A stretch of 64,000 bases of DNA from Megamerina dolium (Eukaryota; Arthropoda; Insecta; Diptera; Megamerinidae), in NCBI GenBank assembly GCA_963854835.1, contig OY978525.1, positions 122,014,240 through 122,078,239 on the forward strand. The letters are read 5' to 3'. Positions 1 through 11,629 of this stretch are shown here, one piece after another (the stretch's first letter is position 1; each line of letters starts with the position of its first letter). The translations under genes were made by a program, and so were the position numbers. The notes beneath the pieces are model-generated. The model saw only the letters and a program-made list of their open reading frames with translations. It was not told where the DNA came from and ran no database searches.

Positions 1-696
1 ACTTTTTATTTCTCATATTTTTACACATATCGTAAATACTGGGTTCTTACCCCCATACTGCCAAGATTGCGTTAAACAATATTTATTACAAAAACGTGTG
101 CCGCAGTACGCAGAAGGCATACCCTATTAGGGAGTGCCTTTTTTACTAATACTACTGAGCTAGCTCTATTAATTAAGATATCCCAATGTTTCCGTTCGAC
201 TTCGGGAACGCAGGATAGTTAGCATCATCGATCCACGGTATCGCAATGGGCCAATATTTTGGCCTCAGTGCGCAAACCCTTGGGGGGTGCCTTGAGCTAA
301 GTGTATGAGTGATGAATTCCAGTAGGCGCTCCTAATTGAGTTTTACAAGTTTATTTCTGAACATCTGGATATAATGTGTTGCATAGTTTCCTCCTCCTCC
401 TCCTCGGCAAAGCATTGGTCGGAGAGGAGGAATTACAAAATATATATATGGTTTGACCATCTTCTGAGAGTGCACCTATATCAATCTTACACAGTTTCAA
501 AGCGTAAGCCTGGCTGTCTGAAAGCAAATTTATTATTGTGCTCATTGCGTTTCGATCCAACGGTGTGGATATTGAGGAGCTTAAGTCGGTTAAAGTTGCT
601 CTGTTGATTAAAACGAGGTAAACGAGCAGTATTCAGAAGAATTAAAATTCTCGGCACGAAATATGTCAATTAACAGTAAGACATACATATACATAT
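1..696. other. Intergenic or intronic sequence, no gene recognised
   Basis: Only short overlapping open frames are present. A GAGGAGGAGGA-like purine/pyrimidine run occurs near 390-435. I see no splice-flanked coding exon, no repeat with clear ends and no RNA gene. Confidence 0.5.
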
Positions 697-704
697 GTGT
701 CGTG

Positions 705-1175
705 AGTGCATGGCCATCACTAGTGATGAGTGATTTTACACTATCGGCGATTTAATCACCGTGATTGAGAAATCGCTATAGTAGATTGCTAGTCTACAAT
801 AACAGTGATTAGTGATTTTTGTACTAATATGATATTTCGCTGTTAGTGGTGATGGTGATTTTATTGGTAACAGTGATATTTCTACTAGCTTGATATTTCA
901 CTGTGAATCAAAATCACAATTGACAATAACTAGCTAAAAGAAGTAGCGAATGGTTAGTTTTGTACGAGTGGTGAGTTTTCTACTAGCATGATATTTTGCA
1001 AGCAAAGAGAAGTACGAAGATTGTACGAGTGGTGATTTTTCTACTACCATCATATTTCATTGTGAATACAAATCGCTATAGCTCTAAAAAATCACCGTGA
1101 TTTATAAATCGCAATCGCTCTTTTCACTGATATTGAAAAATCACTATATCGCTCATCAATATCTATCGCAGAATT
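705..1175. repeat. Degenerate palindromic repeat with internal sub-repeats
   Basis: The motif GTGATTTTTCTACTA followed by a CATGATATTTCACTGTGAAT-like stretch recurs, diverged, at about 811, 865, 966 and 1030. The outer parts mirror each other: AATCACCGTGATT with AAATCGC on the left (about 755-780) and the same words near the right end (about 1090-1120). This looks like an old foldback or MITE-type element. No target duplication was found and the ends are approximate. Confidence 0.45.
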
Positions 1176-1494
1176 TTCTTATTTACTTTATACTATTAAT
1201 GAACGCTACCTGTTTATGCATAAAACATATTTTTCCATCCGAGTGAGTACATACCTACCATGGATACATGCGTGTTTTATATTTATTCGAGTAAAGTTAT
1301 GTCTTATATAATTTACTATTTCATTGCTGCATTTATTATGAAGAATATCAAAAATGGCAAAAAAAAAACACACACATAATAACACCATTAATAATAATTT
1401 ACTGAATATATACAAACACAAATTTATATGCATTTGCTTGAGATTACTATATATAGGTATAGGTGTATATATAGGGACTTTCAACAAGAGATGT

Positions 1495-1871
1495 CATCAG
1501 AGAGTGGATTGCGTTACCGAACAATGTTGATTGACTCTTTTTGCCTGAAGTTGATGAAATGGACGTAGACGACGTTTATTTTCAGCATACAACTGTTGAA
1601 ACAATGTCTCTGTTACGTGAAAAATTTCTTGGATGTATGATTTCTCGAAATGGAGACTTTGAGCGGCCGCTGAAACGTGGGCTTAACACCATTAGACTTT
1701 TTTCTTTGGCGCTACGTTAAAAATAAAATCTACACCAATGCTCCAGCAAATATTAAAGTACTTAAAGACAATATGCGAAAATGTGATGAAATATTTCATC
1801 AAAAGAATGGCCATATGCAAGAAGAGTCGCGAATGACATTCAGCAGATACCATATTGGGTTCCATTACTAA
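1495..1871 (+). pseudogene. Mariner-like transposase relic (C-terminal half)
   Basis: Across frames the translation follows the C-terminal part of insect mariner-type transposases. A segment reading RYRTMLIDFFLPELDEMDVD is followed by LLREKFLG, ISRNGD, a damaged WPPRSCDLTPLDFFLW region (LDFFLW survives at about 1690) and YVKNKIYTNAPANIKVLKDN. Frame changes and stops interrupt it, so it cannot be active. The assignment rests on recognised transposase motifs. Its relation to the mariner deletion derivative just downstream (2417-2969) is possible but unproven. Confidence 0.75.
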
Positions 1872-2273
1872 CCTTAGAGTTTGTACTTTGGATTAAAGTA
1901 AAATTATCAAATCTTTTCACAAAAATATTTGTTTTTTTTTTATTTAAAATGACAACTCTCGTTGAAAGGCGCTGTAGGTAGTTGCAACAAAATGTACATA
2001 AAAAACAAAAACCTCTTCAGTTAGTTGGTTGAATGTGCATTCATAACTGTGAAGTCGTAGTCCGTTGCAATTGCATTCGAGTGCATCAAACTCTAACGTT
2101 TTGAATGCTTCAAAGAACCCTTGACGAACGTGAACATATTGCAATCATAAAGAGCGGATGATTGCATAATAAAGATGATTTCGCAAATTTTCATATTTCT
2201 CGGTACTGTATTTTGTGGCATAAATTTGTTTGCATATGTAGGTACATATGGGTAGGTAAGTAGGTAGGCATGG

Positions 2274-3030
2274 GTGCCGTAGCTCAGTGGTTAGTGCGTT
2301 AGCTTTCTGATCTGTAGGTCGTGGGTTCAATCCCCGACTGAGACAGTTTTAATATCGAAAAATTTTTCTTTTGAACGGTGACATAAGGACTCTGCTGTTC
2401 GAAACCGGCTAATATACATTCTGTCAAATAAGTACCCGGAAGTTCTCATTTTTAATTTTCCCACTGAGAATATTTCAAAAAAATTTTTTTCCCAGCTTGG
2501 CACAACTGTCAGCCACTATTCTGTGAATTTTTATTGCTATGTGTCATTTAGTTTGGTTACGGCGTCATTAGGAACAAGTCAACCTTTTGTGTGCGTTGCA
2601 ATTTCTTCTCGCCCCTCTTTGAACGATTTATACCAATCGTAAACTTGAGTTTTCGACATGGTTGAATCACCAAATGTTTTTTTTCAACATTTCCAATGTT
2701 TTGGCACAAGAAATTTCGTTTGAAACACAAAATTTCACACAAACTCTTTGTTCGATATTTTTATCCATAGTAAAAATCGCAACGCACACAAAAGGTTGAC
2801 TTGTTCCTAATGACGCCGTAACCAAACTAAATGACACATAGCAATAAAAATTCACAGAATAGTGGCTGATAGTTGTGCCAATCTGGGAAAATTTTTTTTT
2901 TTGAAATATTCTCAGAGTGAAAATTAAAAATGAGAATTTCCGATTTCCGGGTACTTATTTGACAGAATGTAAGTAAGTCCCTTCTAATACTGTCCACATT
3001 TAACACACAGTACTGAAAGAGAAGCTCGAT
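2274..3030 (+). mobile_element. tRNA-headed SINE, interrupted by a mariner-type insertion
   Basis: The head carries a pol III A box (TAGCTCAGTGG) and B box (GGTTCAATCCC) and is followed by the family body, TTTCTTTTGAACGGTGAC. The body breaks off at 2414 inside the segment that reads CCGGCTAAAATAAGTAGG in other copies. It resumes after 2969 with AGTAAGTCCCTTCTAATACT. A 553-bp terminal-inverted-repeat element fills the break. Other copies of the SINE are at 5437, 5818, 10118, 23861, 45447 and 50508. Confidence 0.8.
2417..2969 (-). mobile_element. Mariner-type deletion derivative with about 185-bp TIRs
   Basis: The termini are CATTCTGTCAAATAAGTACC and its reverse complement. The similarity of the two arms runs inward for about 185 bases (2417-2602 against roughly 2780-2969). 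The element is flanked by TA on both sides (2415-2416 and 2970-2971), the Tc1/mariner target. On the minus strand the core encodes the start of a transposase (MDKNIEQRVCVKFC, then SCAKTLEML). A frame break follows, then residues matching a YDWYKSFKEGREE-like segment, after which the opposite arm begins. The catalytic domain is missing, so it is non-autonomous. Confidence 0.85.
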
Positions 3031-3069
3031 GGTACCACAACGGACTTTTCTGAATAAAGTGTGTGCTAA

Positions 3070-4077
3070 TTGTCTTATTACTTATTTTAATTACTGGTGT
3101 AAAAGAACTGTATTTTTTTTATAGGACCCTTCATCACATAATCACCATGAATGGTTGAAAGAAATGACAGGGTAAAGGCAAAGGAATCGAAGATGTGAGT
3201 AAAAATTTCCACACTGACTAATTTTGGGTGTGAAAATGATGAACTAAATAAAATTGTGTGCTGGATCAAAGCAGAAGTAGCTACACTTCTGATATTGTTT
3301 ACTCTTCTTCTAGGTACACGGTTAAAAATTTCGGTTTTAATTTTAAACTTTTATGGACTACCTATATGACAATAGTAAATTTAGTTTGAAATGAAACCTT
3401 CCAAGTTTATAAAAAAAGAGAGCATATATGTATGTTGCGTTTAGAATTTAAACAGTTCGATTTACGAAAGATAAGGACTCTTTCGAAGTGTCTGATAATG
3501 ATAACGACGGATCAGTTATTATATCCACAAAGATATTCAACCACCGAAAGTGAGAATCTCAGTTGGAAGGATCAATATCTTGATAAAGTGATTTGAAATC
3601 AATAATGATGCAAATCAGATGGAAAATGGTCGAGAGCTATTACACGAAAGAAAAAATTAACAAACAAATTAATTTTAAGTTTCTGCGTATAAAAAGAGTG
3701 ACTGCGGCTTTAAATCAGCCAGTACAAATTAAATCAAAATTTCTTTTTTGTAATGATGAAAACTAAGTCACTGAAATAAGTTCAGTTTGTTATTTACGAA
3801 AAATCTATGTTTATTATAGTATTTTATTTTTCAATTTTGATATACATATAGTCGTAAATGTGCGGGCATTTATGTATGTGTGCTTAAGTATAATACAAAT
3901 TATAGTGTATAATTTATATTCAAATAATGTATGCATGTATGTCGTACGTTATTAACAAAACCTGTCCACATTTAAGATTTCAACAACAGCAACTTTTGTT
4001 TTTGATGCTTTTAATTTGCTGATTTAAGTCATTAAGCATTTTGTGGAAGAAGAAATATTGAAGAATAATAAGACAAA

Positions 4078-4119
<42 letters not shown>

Positions 4120-5430
4120 CAGTAATTTAGATTTATAAAAAAAAACTTATAGAATTTGTATTACTATTTTGATGTTGCTATTTTTATTTAATAGATAATT
4201 TTCTTTTATAATTTGTAATTAATAAAATTTCTCATATCATTTCAAACATATATGCATATATGCAATGCATTAATTCGAAATTTTTAAAACTAATTCAATG
4301 GGCAATCACTATATCTACGGAAATATTATTTTGAAATTTCGTTTGGCGAACTACACAGGACGAGAACACAGCGGCTTAATAATAGGGGTGTTTTATTCAA
4401 CAACATAACAAACTTTAACGAGTATAACTTTACACTATACATATGTCGTTTTAATTGCACAAAGATACTGAGTTGTCGAGTAGAACACGGCTAATGTCGC
4501 ATTTGGTACGCGATCAACATTTTAGCAGAAATATGAGCTTACCACACTTTATATATCTTCCTTACAAAATTACTCGCTTAATGATGATGTCGCTGTATTT
4601 CATTTCAAATTTCAATAGAAGTGATCCGGCTATATTTTTGATATCTCCCAATACCACTTTGTCATTTATTGATCTCTTAAACAATTCTGGGTCGAAATAA
4701 CGTCTTGTTGGCTTCAAACCTTTTATAGACGGCTGTCCGCTCGTCAACTTGAAATGATTTTTTAGAGACTCGTCGAATGTTAATGTACTTTAGTTTTTTT
4801 AATAAACAGTAATTTTTTCATTTTGTGTGTCAATTTGTATGTATTTTTAATCCATACATATGTATAAGTACACGTAGGTGCTGAAAATTTTCTCCGAAAG
4901 CTTTTAATTGTTCTTCTTTATGACCTAAAAAAAATACCTAAGAGATTTATAAGGTATATCATATGTACTCCATATGTAGCAAATTAGTTTCATCTCAAGC
5001 ATGAACTTTAGCTTACCATACTTTCTATTCATTTGAATGAGTCAACAAACTACTATAATAAGATAATAAAGCCAAATAACTAATAAAAAAAAAACTTTAA
5101 AATAAACCAAGTAAAGGGTGTCTTTTTCACCATACCACAATTTTAAACAAAATATAAGTAAGCGGTTAATGAGATAACACTCCACACGCGAAACTTTACA
5201 AACTGCGATAATGTTGAGTAATCACAATATCAACTGACTACAATGTGGTCGCAATTTTGTGCATGACATTTAGAACTGTGGTGTCATATTACATATATTT
5301 CTCGTCCATAGTAGTAAATATTAACAAATTAAGCTCCACCAGCTCCCTTTGCATTAGACACTTTATAAAGTAAGTAAAATCGAAATAACAGTTATGCACC
5401 AGAAATTATTGCAAACGCCGAACTTTCTTC
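3070..5430. other. AT-rich stretch without recognised genes
   Basis: I see no splice-flanked coding exon. The only distinctive feature is an (AAT)n microsatellite at about 4079-4118. The open frames at 4455-4747 overlap each other on opposite strands and match nothing I recognise. Confidence 0.5.
4079..4118. repeat. (AAT)n microsatellite
   Basis: About thirteen uninterrupted AAT units. Confidence 0.95.
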
Positions 5431-5436
5431 AGCCAA

Positions 5437-5640
5437 ATATTTTTCTTTCGAACGGTGACCACCTGTCGGCAAGCAATTGGCAATTATTCCGGCAGTAACA
5501 ATTTGCTGTGGAAAAGCTTCTAAAATAAGTAGGTCCCTTCTACTACTATCTAAAATTTAACAAGCACAACAGTACTGGATGAAAAGCTTGGTCAAAGAGC
5601 CGTATGGGGCTTATAAGTGCCACATATATAAGTATATTTT
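5437..5640 (+). mobile_element. 5'-truncated SINE copy
   Basis: It lacks the tRNA-like head and starts at the body motif TTTTCTTTCGAACGGTGACC. It runs through GGCAGTAACAATTTGC, AAGTAGGTCCCTTCTACTAC and the terminal GCCACATAT segment. It faces the full copy at 5818-6187, about 180 bp away, so the pair can fold into a long imperfect hairpin. Confidence 0.75.
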
Positions 5641-5817
5641 TTATCATTTAATATATGGAGAATGTTCTGATGGCTAACTTGTGTTCCAGTGAAGATTATT
5701 GGGGGAGGCTTTAACTTTTGTTTTTTGGTCTGCTCTTTTGATACATCTATAACATTTTCTGATGAATGCTTTTTGCTAGCTGTTTTTGTGCTATTGAATG
5801 TGCAATGAATTTATTTT

Positions 5818-6187
5818 TCTAAAAAAAAAAATAAATATGTGGCACTTAAAGCCCCGAAGGGCTCGTTGCCCGAGCTTCTATTCCATTACTGTTGTGCGTG
5901 TTAAATTTTGGACAGTATTAGAAGGGACCTACTTATTTTAGCCGTTTCCGAACGTCAGAATTCTTGCGACTCCAACTTTTTCTGAGCTTTGTCGCAGAGT
6001 TCTTTTCGAAGTTTTTCCATAGCAAATTGTTACTGCCGGAAGAATTGTCAATTGCTTGCCGACAGGTGGGTACCGTTCGAAAGAAAAATATTTTCGATAT
6101 GAAATTTGTAATGCTGTAGGTCGGGGATTGAACCCACAACCTACAGAGCAGAAGGCCAACACACTAACCACTAAGCCACCGCACCCA
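5818..6187 (-). mobile_element. Near full-length tRNA-headed SINE copy
   Basis: On the minus strand it begins with the tRNA-like head (TGGCTTAGTGGTTAGTGTG, and the B box GGTTCAATCCC at about 6121-6135). It continues through TTTCTTTCGAACGGTACCCA and GGCAGTAACAATTTGC, and ends in a T-rich tail, GCCACATATTTATTTTTTTT. At about 370 bp it is, with the copy at 23861-24217, the best guide to the full unit. Confidence 0.85.
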
Positions 6188-6189
6188 CT

Positions 6190-8110
6190 TTCTTCTTCTG
6201 GTGTTGTTTATTTACAATTATAGGTTTGTTCGCGTACATTAACATCATTTTCTGTGAATGAGAGAGTAAAAACAAATTACACTCTGGATATGAGGAAATA
6301 TACACTTATCAGGAACTTGCAAATTGACAGTTGAATTTTTTTCTATATGTGATGGAAAGTGATGGCAAAAATTCAATCAGCTCTCTTCAATTACAAAAGG
6401 TTAACAGCCAATACAATTAATACTTAAAACCTAATTCTTTACCTGTTTAAAGTGCAAGCGGGTACAATGGTTATTTAACTGAGTGCCCTGATTTTCATTG
6501 TGCCACCTGTTCAATGAAAATTCAATTCCGCTACTGGGTAGTAATTATATTCATTATATGAAATGGAGTCACTGTTACATGCCATTATAAAAATAATTGT
6601 TAACATGATAGCAACGGTGATCATAGACGACTGGTAGTGGGTTTCATTGTTATTTTCTGTCTAATAGGTCAGCCAGCCATCGTTATTAGGTTCATACATA
6701 TGTCTGTATATACGTGGTTATTCTTATTATTATTGTATTATTACTGAACTTCACTACTTTGTACAAATATTTTTATTGTTATTATTATTATATTTTTGTT
6801 GTTGTTTTATTCATGTTCACATGTGCTAAATTGTTTGAAATTATTTAGCACATATACATTAGGGTATATCGCTTTTCCAAATAAAGTTTCTACATAGCCA
6901 TAACCTATGCAGTGGGTTCTATAAAGAAGATTTGAAAAAAAAATCAGATTATTGTATTGTATTAAAATACATTGTGGGAGGTTTGACCGAAGTAATATCA
7001 CAAAAGTCATAATAATATTTAATAAAATATATCTTAGAAACTAAAACAGAAAGTCGTGAGGCGGCAACCCTAAACATAATTTTTTTAAGTTGATTTTTTT
7101 TCTGATCTTCTTTATAGGAGCTCCTGCATATGTTACGCCTTCTAAGTAAAATCGATACACTCTAATATAAATACATACGCCCAGACATACATGCAAATGT
7201 ATTTACCTATACATATATGTGCATAGTATGTCATTATCTCACGCTTGAACTATTTATAGCATTTTTAAACAATTTTTTTTTCTACATACATATACTACAC
7301 ATCACACGTCTGTAATTATCACCAAACAAATATATTTTTTGTTCAATATACTCAGTACATGTATGCATTGGAATTAGGTCAATTACAGCCATTATATAGC
7401 TTATTCATTGAATTTGTACATTTGTACATATCAAACATAAATACTCATACGACATACATACCTACATATTTGTTGATTTATTTGAGGGGGATGGGGCCCT
7501 TTTAGAAGCTAGCAAGGCTTAACGTTACTCTGGCTCCCATGAACGAATTAATGAACAAATAGAATGCACTGTACTAGTACAACCATCTATTGCAAGTACA
7601 TATGTATGTAGGTTTATAATCAGATTTGATGTATTACAAAGTATTTCATATCATCATGTATTTATTATTTGAGTGGCCTAAGGTTGAAATACGACTGAAG
7701 CTTTATGTAGTCAAAATTGAAATTACATACAATTTAGAAGGTTAGAATATGGTTGGTGTGGTTTAGCGGTGTACAATGATGTTTTGCAATAATCCCTTGT
7801 GATCGTTGCCGTTAGTGTTGCAGTAATGTTTAACTGTAATTGATTTAAATAATGCATCAATCTATTTGTAACATTATTAACATCAATTTATTTGTATCAT
7901 CTATTTCACATTATCTTTAACTCTTCCATAGTATCACTCTTTTGCTAAGCGTTGATGGTGGGAGCCGAGATTTGATTTTTTTGTGTAAAAAAGGTAGGCA
8001 AACAAAGAGATAGAGACAGAAAGGAAGTGATAAACTTTTTTAAACATATATTGAAGCGATAGAAAAACTCAAAATCGAACACTTAATGCTTCTATGGCGG
8101 CCTTTAGAAT
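6190..8110. other. AT-rich stretch without recognised genes
   Basis: No exon, RNA gene or bounded repeat could be supported. The longest open frames are about 67 codons and lack coding character. Confidence 0.5.
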
Positions 8111-8574
8111 AATTAATAGCTGAATTCTTTTGTAACCCAGTTGCAAAAGAACACCAACTCGCATTTAATTTCCCTTTTACTTAAATATAATTTCCCTTTA
8201 GTTACTTAGCAACACTGGTGGTATATATGGTTGTTCGTGAAATTTATAAACGAAATAAAAACAAAAAGAAACAATTCGTTTATTTAAAATAATTTTTTAT
8301 TTACACTTGCTTTATTTTGCTTATTTTTGTTTATATGTACAATAATTTGACGTGTTGTTGAAATTTCTCAAGCACATTCCAGTAGTCTATTCACAATAGT
8401 GCTGTTTTTTACTTTCCAACCCTCTAACTCAGGTCGATTAAAATATAAGCAACTTCAATTGAACTCGGTTAAAATAGACGATGTCGCTTATTTTTGTTGT
8501 TGCTTTGCATACAGTTCGGCAAATAAGTCAGTGTTCTTTTTCAACTCGCGTGCAAAAGAATGCGGCTAATATTG
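8111..8574. mobile_element. MITE-like element with about 50-bp imperfect TIRs
   Basis: The left end reads AATTAATAGCTGAATTCTTT, then AGTTGCAAAAGAACACC. The reverse complement of the right end reads AATATTAGCCGCATTCTTTT, then AGTTGAAAAAGAACACT. About three quarters of the positions agree over 50 bases. There is no coding content and I could not settle a target-site duplication, so the superfamily is open. Confidence 0.55.
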
Positions 8575-8651
8575 ATCACGTTGAATTTTTTGTTGTGCAT
8601 TTTTATCATGATCCTATATTACTTATTATTTATTAGTAATAATATTAGTTA

Positions 8652-8654
<3 letters not shown>

Positions 8655-8693
<39 letters not shown>
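8655..8693. repeat. (AAT)n microsatellite
   Basis: About twelve AAT units, ending in AATAAATG. Confidence 0.95.
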
Positions 8694-8696
<3 letters not shown>

Positions 8697-8699
8697 GTT

Positions 8700-9380
8700 A
8701 TGAAATTACTTTTTAATTTTGTTTGAGTTCTTCATTAGGCTTTCTGTTATATTTACATAAATGAACTCGTACGATTACAAAAGTACTTGTAGTATGTTCA
8801 CCCACTAAAGCTAAACGTAATTAAGTAACGTTCATTTTAAACACAATTATTCGAGTATATATAAGAAAAAGATCACATCTGCATATACATACATCTGAAC
8901 ATATGCATATATAATTATAATATGTATATGTATGTATTTAAAACAAAACACTGTCACTGACCCTGATCAGCAGCAACGAGTGGAGTCGGGTTGATTATAT
9001 CTCAACTTCAAATACATTAAGCTGGTAGTACACAAATGTGTGAAAACACTTGAAATTCATATGCAGGTTGTTGGTTGTTTTTTATTTTTATTATTACATT
9101 CTGTCACTTGCATGACAAATAAATAAATTGTAGGTACAAATATGTATGTATGTACACATGTGCACTTACACACGCTTCATTAATTTATTATGTTGTAACC
9201 TTTAACATTCGCCATCAACGATGACTATACTCAGTGGCTACAGTATGTAGCAGTAATAAAGAGGTCATAAAAACAATGCAAAATTAATGGAATGAGGCAA
9301 ACAGTTTTTAATATATTTAATTAACAATAACAAGTTTAGATGTGAATATGTAAAAAGTGGGTGAATTAAGTTTTATGATT
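8700..9380. other. AT-rich spacer, nothing recognised
   Basis: ATGTATGTA-like simple sequence is present but no supported gene or element. Confidence 0.5.
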
Positions 9381-9386
9381 GTCTAA

Positions 9387-9740
9387 TTGAAAATCATGGT
9401 TAAGCATGGTCGATGTGAAGCATCATTCAATATTCGGTTGGAACAACTAATAGGCACATTTTTAGATATACAAAAAGGTTGTCCTCTTAACAGGGTGCCA
9501 ACCTGTCCAATAGTAATTGGTCATCTTTTGCGACAATTAAACATTTCATTGAGACATCTGGGAATAAAAGATATCATAAAAGTTCTTTCATGATAACAAA
9601 TTTTTTGTATACGGAATTGTAATATCTTTATGTGGTTCCACCAATGGTAATTTGGTAATTTTCTGGTCGTATGAGTTCAAGAAACAGTATGTCAATTGCC
9701 TGGCTAGATCGCCCGATTTAAAGCAAATATATATACAAAT
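9387..9740 (+). pseudogene. Tc1-like transposase relic
   Basis: Pieces in different frames follow a Tc1 transposase C-terminal half. In order they are VKHGRC (for VKHGGGSVMVW), LRHLGIKDI (before the usual FQQDNDPKHTA motif), and LARSPDLKQIY near 9700-9730 (for WPARSPDLNPIE). Frames change between pieces and the catalytic motifs are damaged. The assignment is by motif order only. Confidence 0.6.
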
Positions 9741-9744
9741 AATC

Positions 9745-10117
9745 TTATAATTCTATGATTTTTATTGTATTTAATTCCATTTTAAAATTCAATTTGAAAG
9801 ACTCTGCACATTTTTATGGACCACTTCAATTGTAATGTAATTCACTTTAGTCTTCTAGTCCTCTATATATTATTATTATATTATTGTTATTGAATTGTCT
9901 TTCTGATATATGAATATAGACAGGTTTCGATTTAACAGAAGTGCAGGCAAATAGCAATTCAATCCCATAAAATATCGGTACAATATCAAGAGGATTGATC
10001 TGTTTCCGATTTTGATTGGTAGTTCTCCATTCAGAGATCTTAAATTTTTTCGTGAAGCTGTGGTAGTTTGACGTCAAACCGGTCGTTCAGCATATTTGGT
10101 AAGCTATAAAAAGAGAA
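9745..10117. other. Spacer, nothing recognised
   Basis: The minus-strand open frame at 9847-10077 has no recognisable motif or splice flanks. Confidence 0.45.
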
Positions 10118-10336
10118 GTTCCATAGCTCAGTGGTTAGTGTGCTGACCTTCTGATCTGTAGGTCGTAGGTTCAATCCTCGGCTGAAGCATATTTAATATC
10201 AAAAAGATTTTCTTTCGAACGGTACCTACCAGTCGCCAAGACATTGGCAATTTTTCCGGCAGTAACAATTTATCATGGAAAAGCTTCTAAAAAAACTCTG
10301 TAACAATGCTTAGAAAAAGTGATGTCGCTAGATTTC
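10118..10336 (+). mobile_element. 3'-truncated SINE copy
   Basis: The tRNA-like head (CATAGCTCAGTGGTTAGTG, B box GGTTCAATCCT) is followed by TTTCTTTCGAACGGTACCTA and GGCAGTAACAATTTATC. It ends in AGAAAAAGTGATGTCGCTAG, so the 3' 150 bp of the unit is absent. Confidence 0.8.
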
Positions 10337-10339
10337 TGA

Positions 10340-10997
10340 TTTTGTTTCATTTTAATATTGTTAGTTTTAAAAATTCAAACATTTTTTATGATAAATCTTC
10401 AACACCGTTTTGTCGACTTTGAAAAGCTCTTACTCATTGCTTGTAGGTACTCTACCTTTCCATAAAAAATCTGCTTAATACAACACTAAATATTTACTTT
10501 GAAATTATGAATTTTGAAAATTTTGTCTGTGGTGGGAATCATTAAAACGCGACATAATATAATTATGCTATTTTAAGATGGCGTTAATGACCAAAAATAT
10601 CATATACACACATATGTTTCTCAATGAAATGTTTACATATTGACATATTATTATTATTTCATGATAAAAAGAAAAATAAATATGATATGTATGTACACAA
10701 ATAGGGAGAAAAATATGATAGATTGAATTTTGCAATTCTCAATTATCATCATTTCCACAAATATGTATTATTATCATATGAAAACTGACTGATTGTCAAA
10801 TGCCATCATTAATACTTGTGTTAATTGTCAATATTGACACTGTATACACCACATGTGCTTGTACCTACTATACTCATACGCGTTCATATGAACGTTATTG
10901 ACAAACTTTTGAAATTATTGTCACTCAATAAGGAAGAGAAAAAATAAACGACTTAAATTTAACTATGTATTAATAAGTAAAAAAGGGTATGTATGTA
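10340..10997. other. AT-rich spacer, nothing recognised
   Basis: No supported exon or bounded repeat. Confidence 0.45.
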
Positions 10998-11622
10998 CAT
11001 TAAGGTGGTCCTTATAATCATCGATTTATTCAGTGTCACCTTCTCAGTCGTTAATACCACGTTCAAAGATATCACACACGCATTTTGATCCCGATTGGTG
11101 GGGTGTCGCACAGGGCTCAAATTTTAGAGTCCTGTATGGACACTCAAATATTTTTAAATAATTTTTTTTTCATCTAATATCGAAAAGCGATACTACTATA
11201 ATCGAAGATATGGCATATAAATTTTGGTCAATAGACAATTTTCCATCAATACGCAATTGTAGCCGGAGTTATCATATGAAATGTTGCTGCATCCTGAATT
11301 GCTCAAACTATTCTATAATTGTACACATTTTTATATTAGGTATATCTTATGCAATCTTCAATCAGGGCCAACATTTATATGTCATATCTTCGACTATAGT
11401 AGTATCGTTTTTGGGTATTAGATGGACAAAAAATTAGTCAAAATTTTTCAAGTCTCCAGGGAGGAATCTAGACTTTGACTCCTGAGGAACACCCCTTAAC
11501 CATTTCCAATCGTGCCAAAATTTATAAGTTATATCTTAGACCGTGGTGCTACCGATTGAGGGAGAGGGGTTTGGAAGTCTGATTTAACATTTTTCTTCCT
11601 ACATTTAAGGGCTACCTTAATG
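10998..11622. mobile_element. Foldback/MITE element with TA target site
   Basis: The ends are CATTAAGGTGGTCCTTA on the left and, reverse-complemented, CATTAAGGTAGCCCTTA on the right. Both are flanked by TA (10996-10997 and 11623-11624). Inner segments also mirror: CATCTAATATCGAAAAGCGA (about 11171) against TCGTTTTTGGGTATTAGATG (about 11405-11424), with GATACTACTAT shared. The small open frame at 11210-11437 lies inside the element and is not a gene. Short TIRs with a TA site suggest a Tc1/mariner-type MITE. Confidence 0.75.
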
Positions 11623-11629
11623 TACATAC

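Noticed and set aside
2274..2345. tRNA gene with A and B boxes (also at 6121, 10118, 24150 and 45447)
   Set aside because: The acceptor ends do not pair, the sequence is followed each time by the same non-tRNA body, and several copies are truncated. They are SINE heads.
11210..11437. Possible signal-peptide exon of the CUB/LDLa gene
   Set aside because: It lies between the arms of a MITE and lacks a donor in a usable phase.
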